In this document: in pieces, positions 17,326-17,638 of the stretch
Layout: each line of letters starts with the position of its first letter
Position numbering within the stretch: the stretch's first letter is position 1
From: Marinospirillum sp.
GTDB lineage: Bacteria; Pseudomonadota; Gammaproteobacteria; Pseudomonadales; Halomonadaceae
Assembly (NCBI RefSeq): GCF_014859565.1
Contig: NZ_JACUUA010000062.1
Coordinates: forward strand, 1-17,638
Direction of reading: 5' to 3'
Length of the DNA: 17,638 bases
The notes under the pieces: model-generated
What the model was told of the DNA's origin: nothing
Database searches by the model: none
The model's input: only the letters and a program-made list of their open reading frames with translations
Position numbers and translations under genes: made by a program

Positions 17326-17353
17326 TTGCTAAAGATCTGAGGATCATTATAAT
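17326..17353 (+). promoter_or_regulatory. Sigma70 promoter of tRNA-Met
   Basis: TTGCTA (17326-17331) and a perfect TATAAT (17348-17353) are 16 bp apart, followed by the GC-rich stretch GCGCAGCCG before the tRNA. A GC-rich discriminator is typical of stable-RNA promoters under stringent (ppGpp) control. The tRNA begins 11 bp after the -10, so the 5' leader is very short. Confidence 0.75.
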
Positions 17354-17364
17354 GCGCAGCCGTT

Positions 17365-17441
17365 GGCTATGTAGCTCAGCTGGTTAGAGCACATCACTCA
17401 TAATGATGGGGTCCCCTGTTCAAATCAGGGCATAGCCACCA
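17365..17441 (+). tRNA. tRNA-Met (CAT), elongator
   Basis: A complete 77-base cloverleaf. The acceptor GGCTATG (17365-17371) pairs with CATAGCC (17431-17437), then discriminator A and an encoded CCA. The anticodon stem CATCA/TGATG encloses the loop CTCATAA, with anticodon CAT at 17399-17401. The T arm is CCCTG-TTCAAAT-CAGGG. The body GTAGCTCAGCTGGTTAGAGC and the anticodon arm closely match E. coli elongator tRNA-Met. The lysidine-type tRNA-Ile with the same CAT anticodon has a different body, as does initiator tRNA. Confidence 0.95.
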
Positions 17442-17479
17442 CCCTTAACAAGGTGAATCGGGTTACTCGCAATTGGGGC

Positions 17480-17507
17480 TTGACCCCACAACAAATTGCT
17501 CTAGAAT
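17480..17507 (+). promoter_or_regulatory. Probable separate promoter for tRNA-Asn
   Basis: TTGACC (17480-17485), a 16-bp spacer, and TAGAAT (17502-17507), each 5 of 6 to consensus, lie between the two tRNAs. Transcription would begin near 17514 and give a leader of about 59 bases, with a weak TTAAGA/TCTTAA dyad (17536-17554). No intrinsic terminator is visible after tRNA-Met, so read-through is also possible. Confidence 0.6.
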
Positions 17508-17572
17508 GTAGCCCTGTTGAGTAACGTGTTATTTTTTAAGATGAATTTTCTTAAGCAATAAAACACGGTTGT

Positions 17573-17638
17573 TCCCGAATAGCTCAGTCGGTAGAGCAGT
17601 TGACTGTTAATCAATTGGTCGCAGGTTCGAGTCCTGCT
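17573..17638 (+). tRNA. tRNA-Asn (GTT), 3' end outside window
   Basis: The first 66 bases of a tRNA: acceptor TCCCGAA, D arm TAGCTCAGTCGGTAGAGCA, and an anticodon loop CTGTTAA with GTT at 17606-17608. The T loop is GTTCGAGTCC, and the sequence ends within the T stem. The anticodon and the body match gammaproteobacterial tRNA-Asn. The 3' acceptor strand lies beyond 17638. Confidence 0.92.

Noticed and set aside
17474..17488. TGGGG-CTTGA-CCCCA hairpin after tRNA-Met as a terminator
   Set aside because: The stem is only five pairs, no T-run follows, and it contains the -35 of the apparent tRNA-Asn promoter.
1..17638. CRISPR array, insertion sequence, prophage, defence island or integration at the tRNAs
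   Set aside because: I found no repeat-spacer pattern, transposase, integrase or terminal repeats, and no duplicated tRNA fragment in the window. The genes are housekeeping and in a largely familiar order.

Overview
This window looks like chromosomal core DNA of a gammaproteobacterium, probably related to the Pseudomonas/Oceanospirillales group. That placement is an inference from gene content and order: a GntR-type regulator heading prpB-prpC-acnD-prpF, cysM next to relA and a BarA/GacS-type kinase, a monofunctional RelA, and a gammaproteobacterial-type Ppc. I see no transposase, integrase, phage gene, CRISPR array or long repeat, and no sign of a new defence or biosynthetic system.

Region 1 (1-5829, minus strand) is the 2-methylcitrate cycle operon for propionyl-CoA use. 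In transcription order it holds a GntR/FCD regulator, prpB (2-methylisocitrate lyase), prpC (2-methylcitrate synthase), acnD (Fe/S 2-methylcitrate dehydratase) and the first 21 codons of prpF, which runs off the left edge. The pathway condenses propionyl-CoA with oxaloacetate (PrpC), dehydrates and isomerises the product (AcnD with PrpF, then rehydration) and cleaves it to pyruvate plus succinate (PrpB). The prpC-acnD and acnD-prpF gaps are long and structured. The first contains an intrinsic-terminator-like hairpin with eight T.

Region 2 (5830-6019) is a 190-bp divergent control region. It has a good sigma70-like promoter for the prp operon, a perfect ATTGTCGACAAT palindrome just downstream of it, a second near-perfect palindrome over its -10, and a plausible pabB promoter whose -10 lies in a third, 23-bp near-palindrome.

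Region 3 (6020-7384, plus strand) is pabB, aminodeoxychorismate synthase component I (folate pathway). It converges on, and overlaps by 29 bp, the end of the next cluster.

Region 4 (7356-17210, minus strand) is six co-directional genes: ppc, a DUF2489-like membrane-anchored protein, a YaaR/DUF327-family protein, cysM, relA and a tripartite hybrid kinase of the BarA/GacS type. RelA (ppGpp synthesis) and BarA/GacS (Csr/Rsm control) are both global regulators. The tight cysM-relA-barA linkage recalls pseudomonads, but rlmD, which usually sits next to relA there, is absent. The YaaR-family gene is the least expected member.

Region 5 (17211-17638) is the divergent ppc/tRNA interval, a complete elongator tRNA-Met with its own strong promoter, and a tRNA-Asn cut by the right edge that appears to have a separate promoter.
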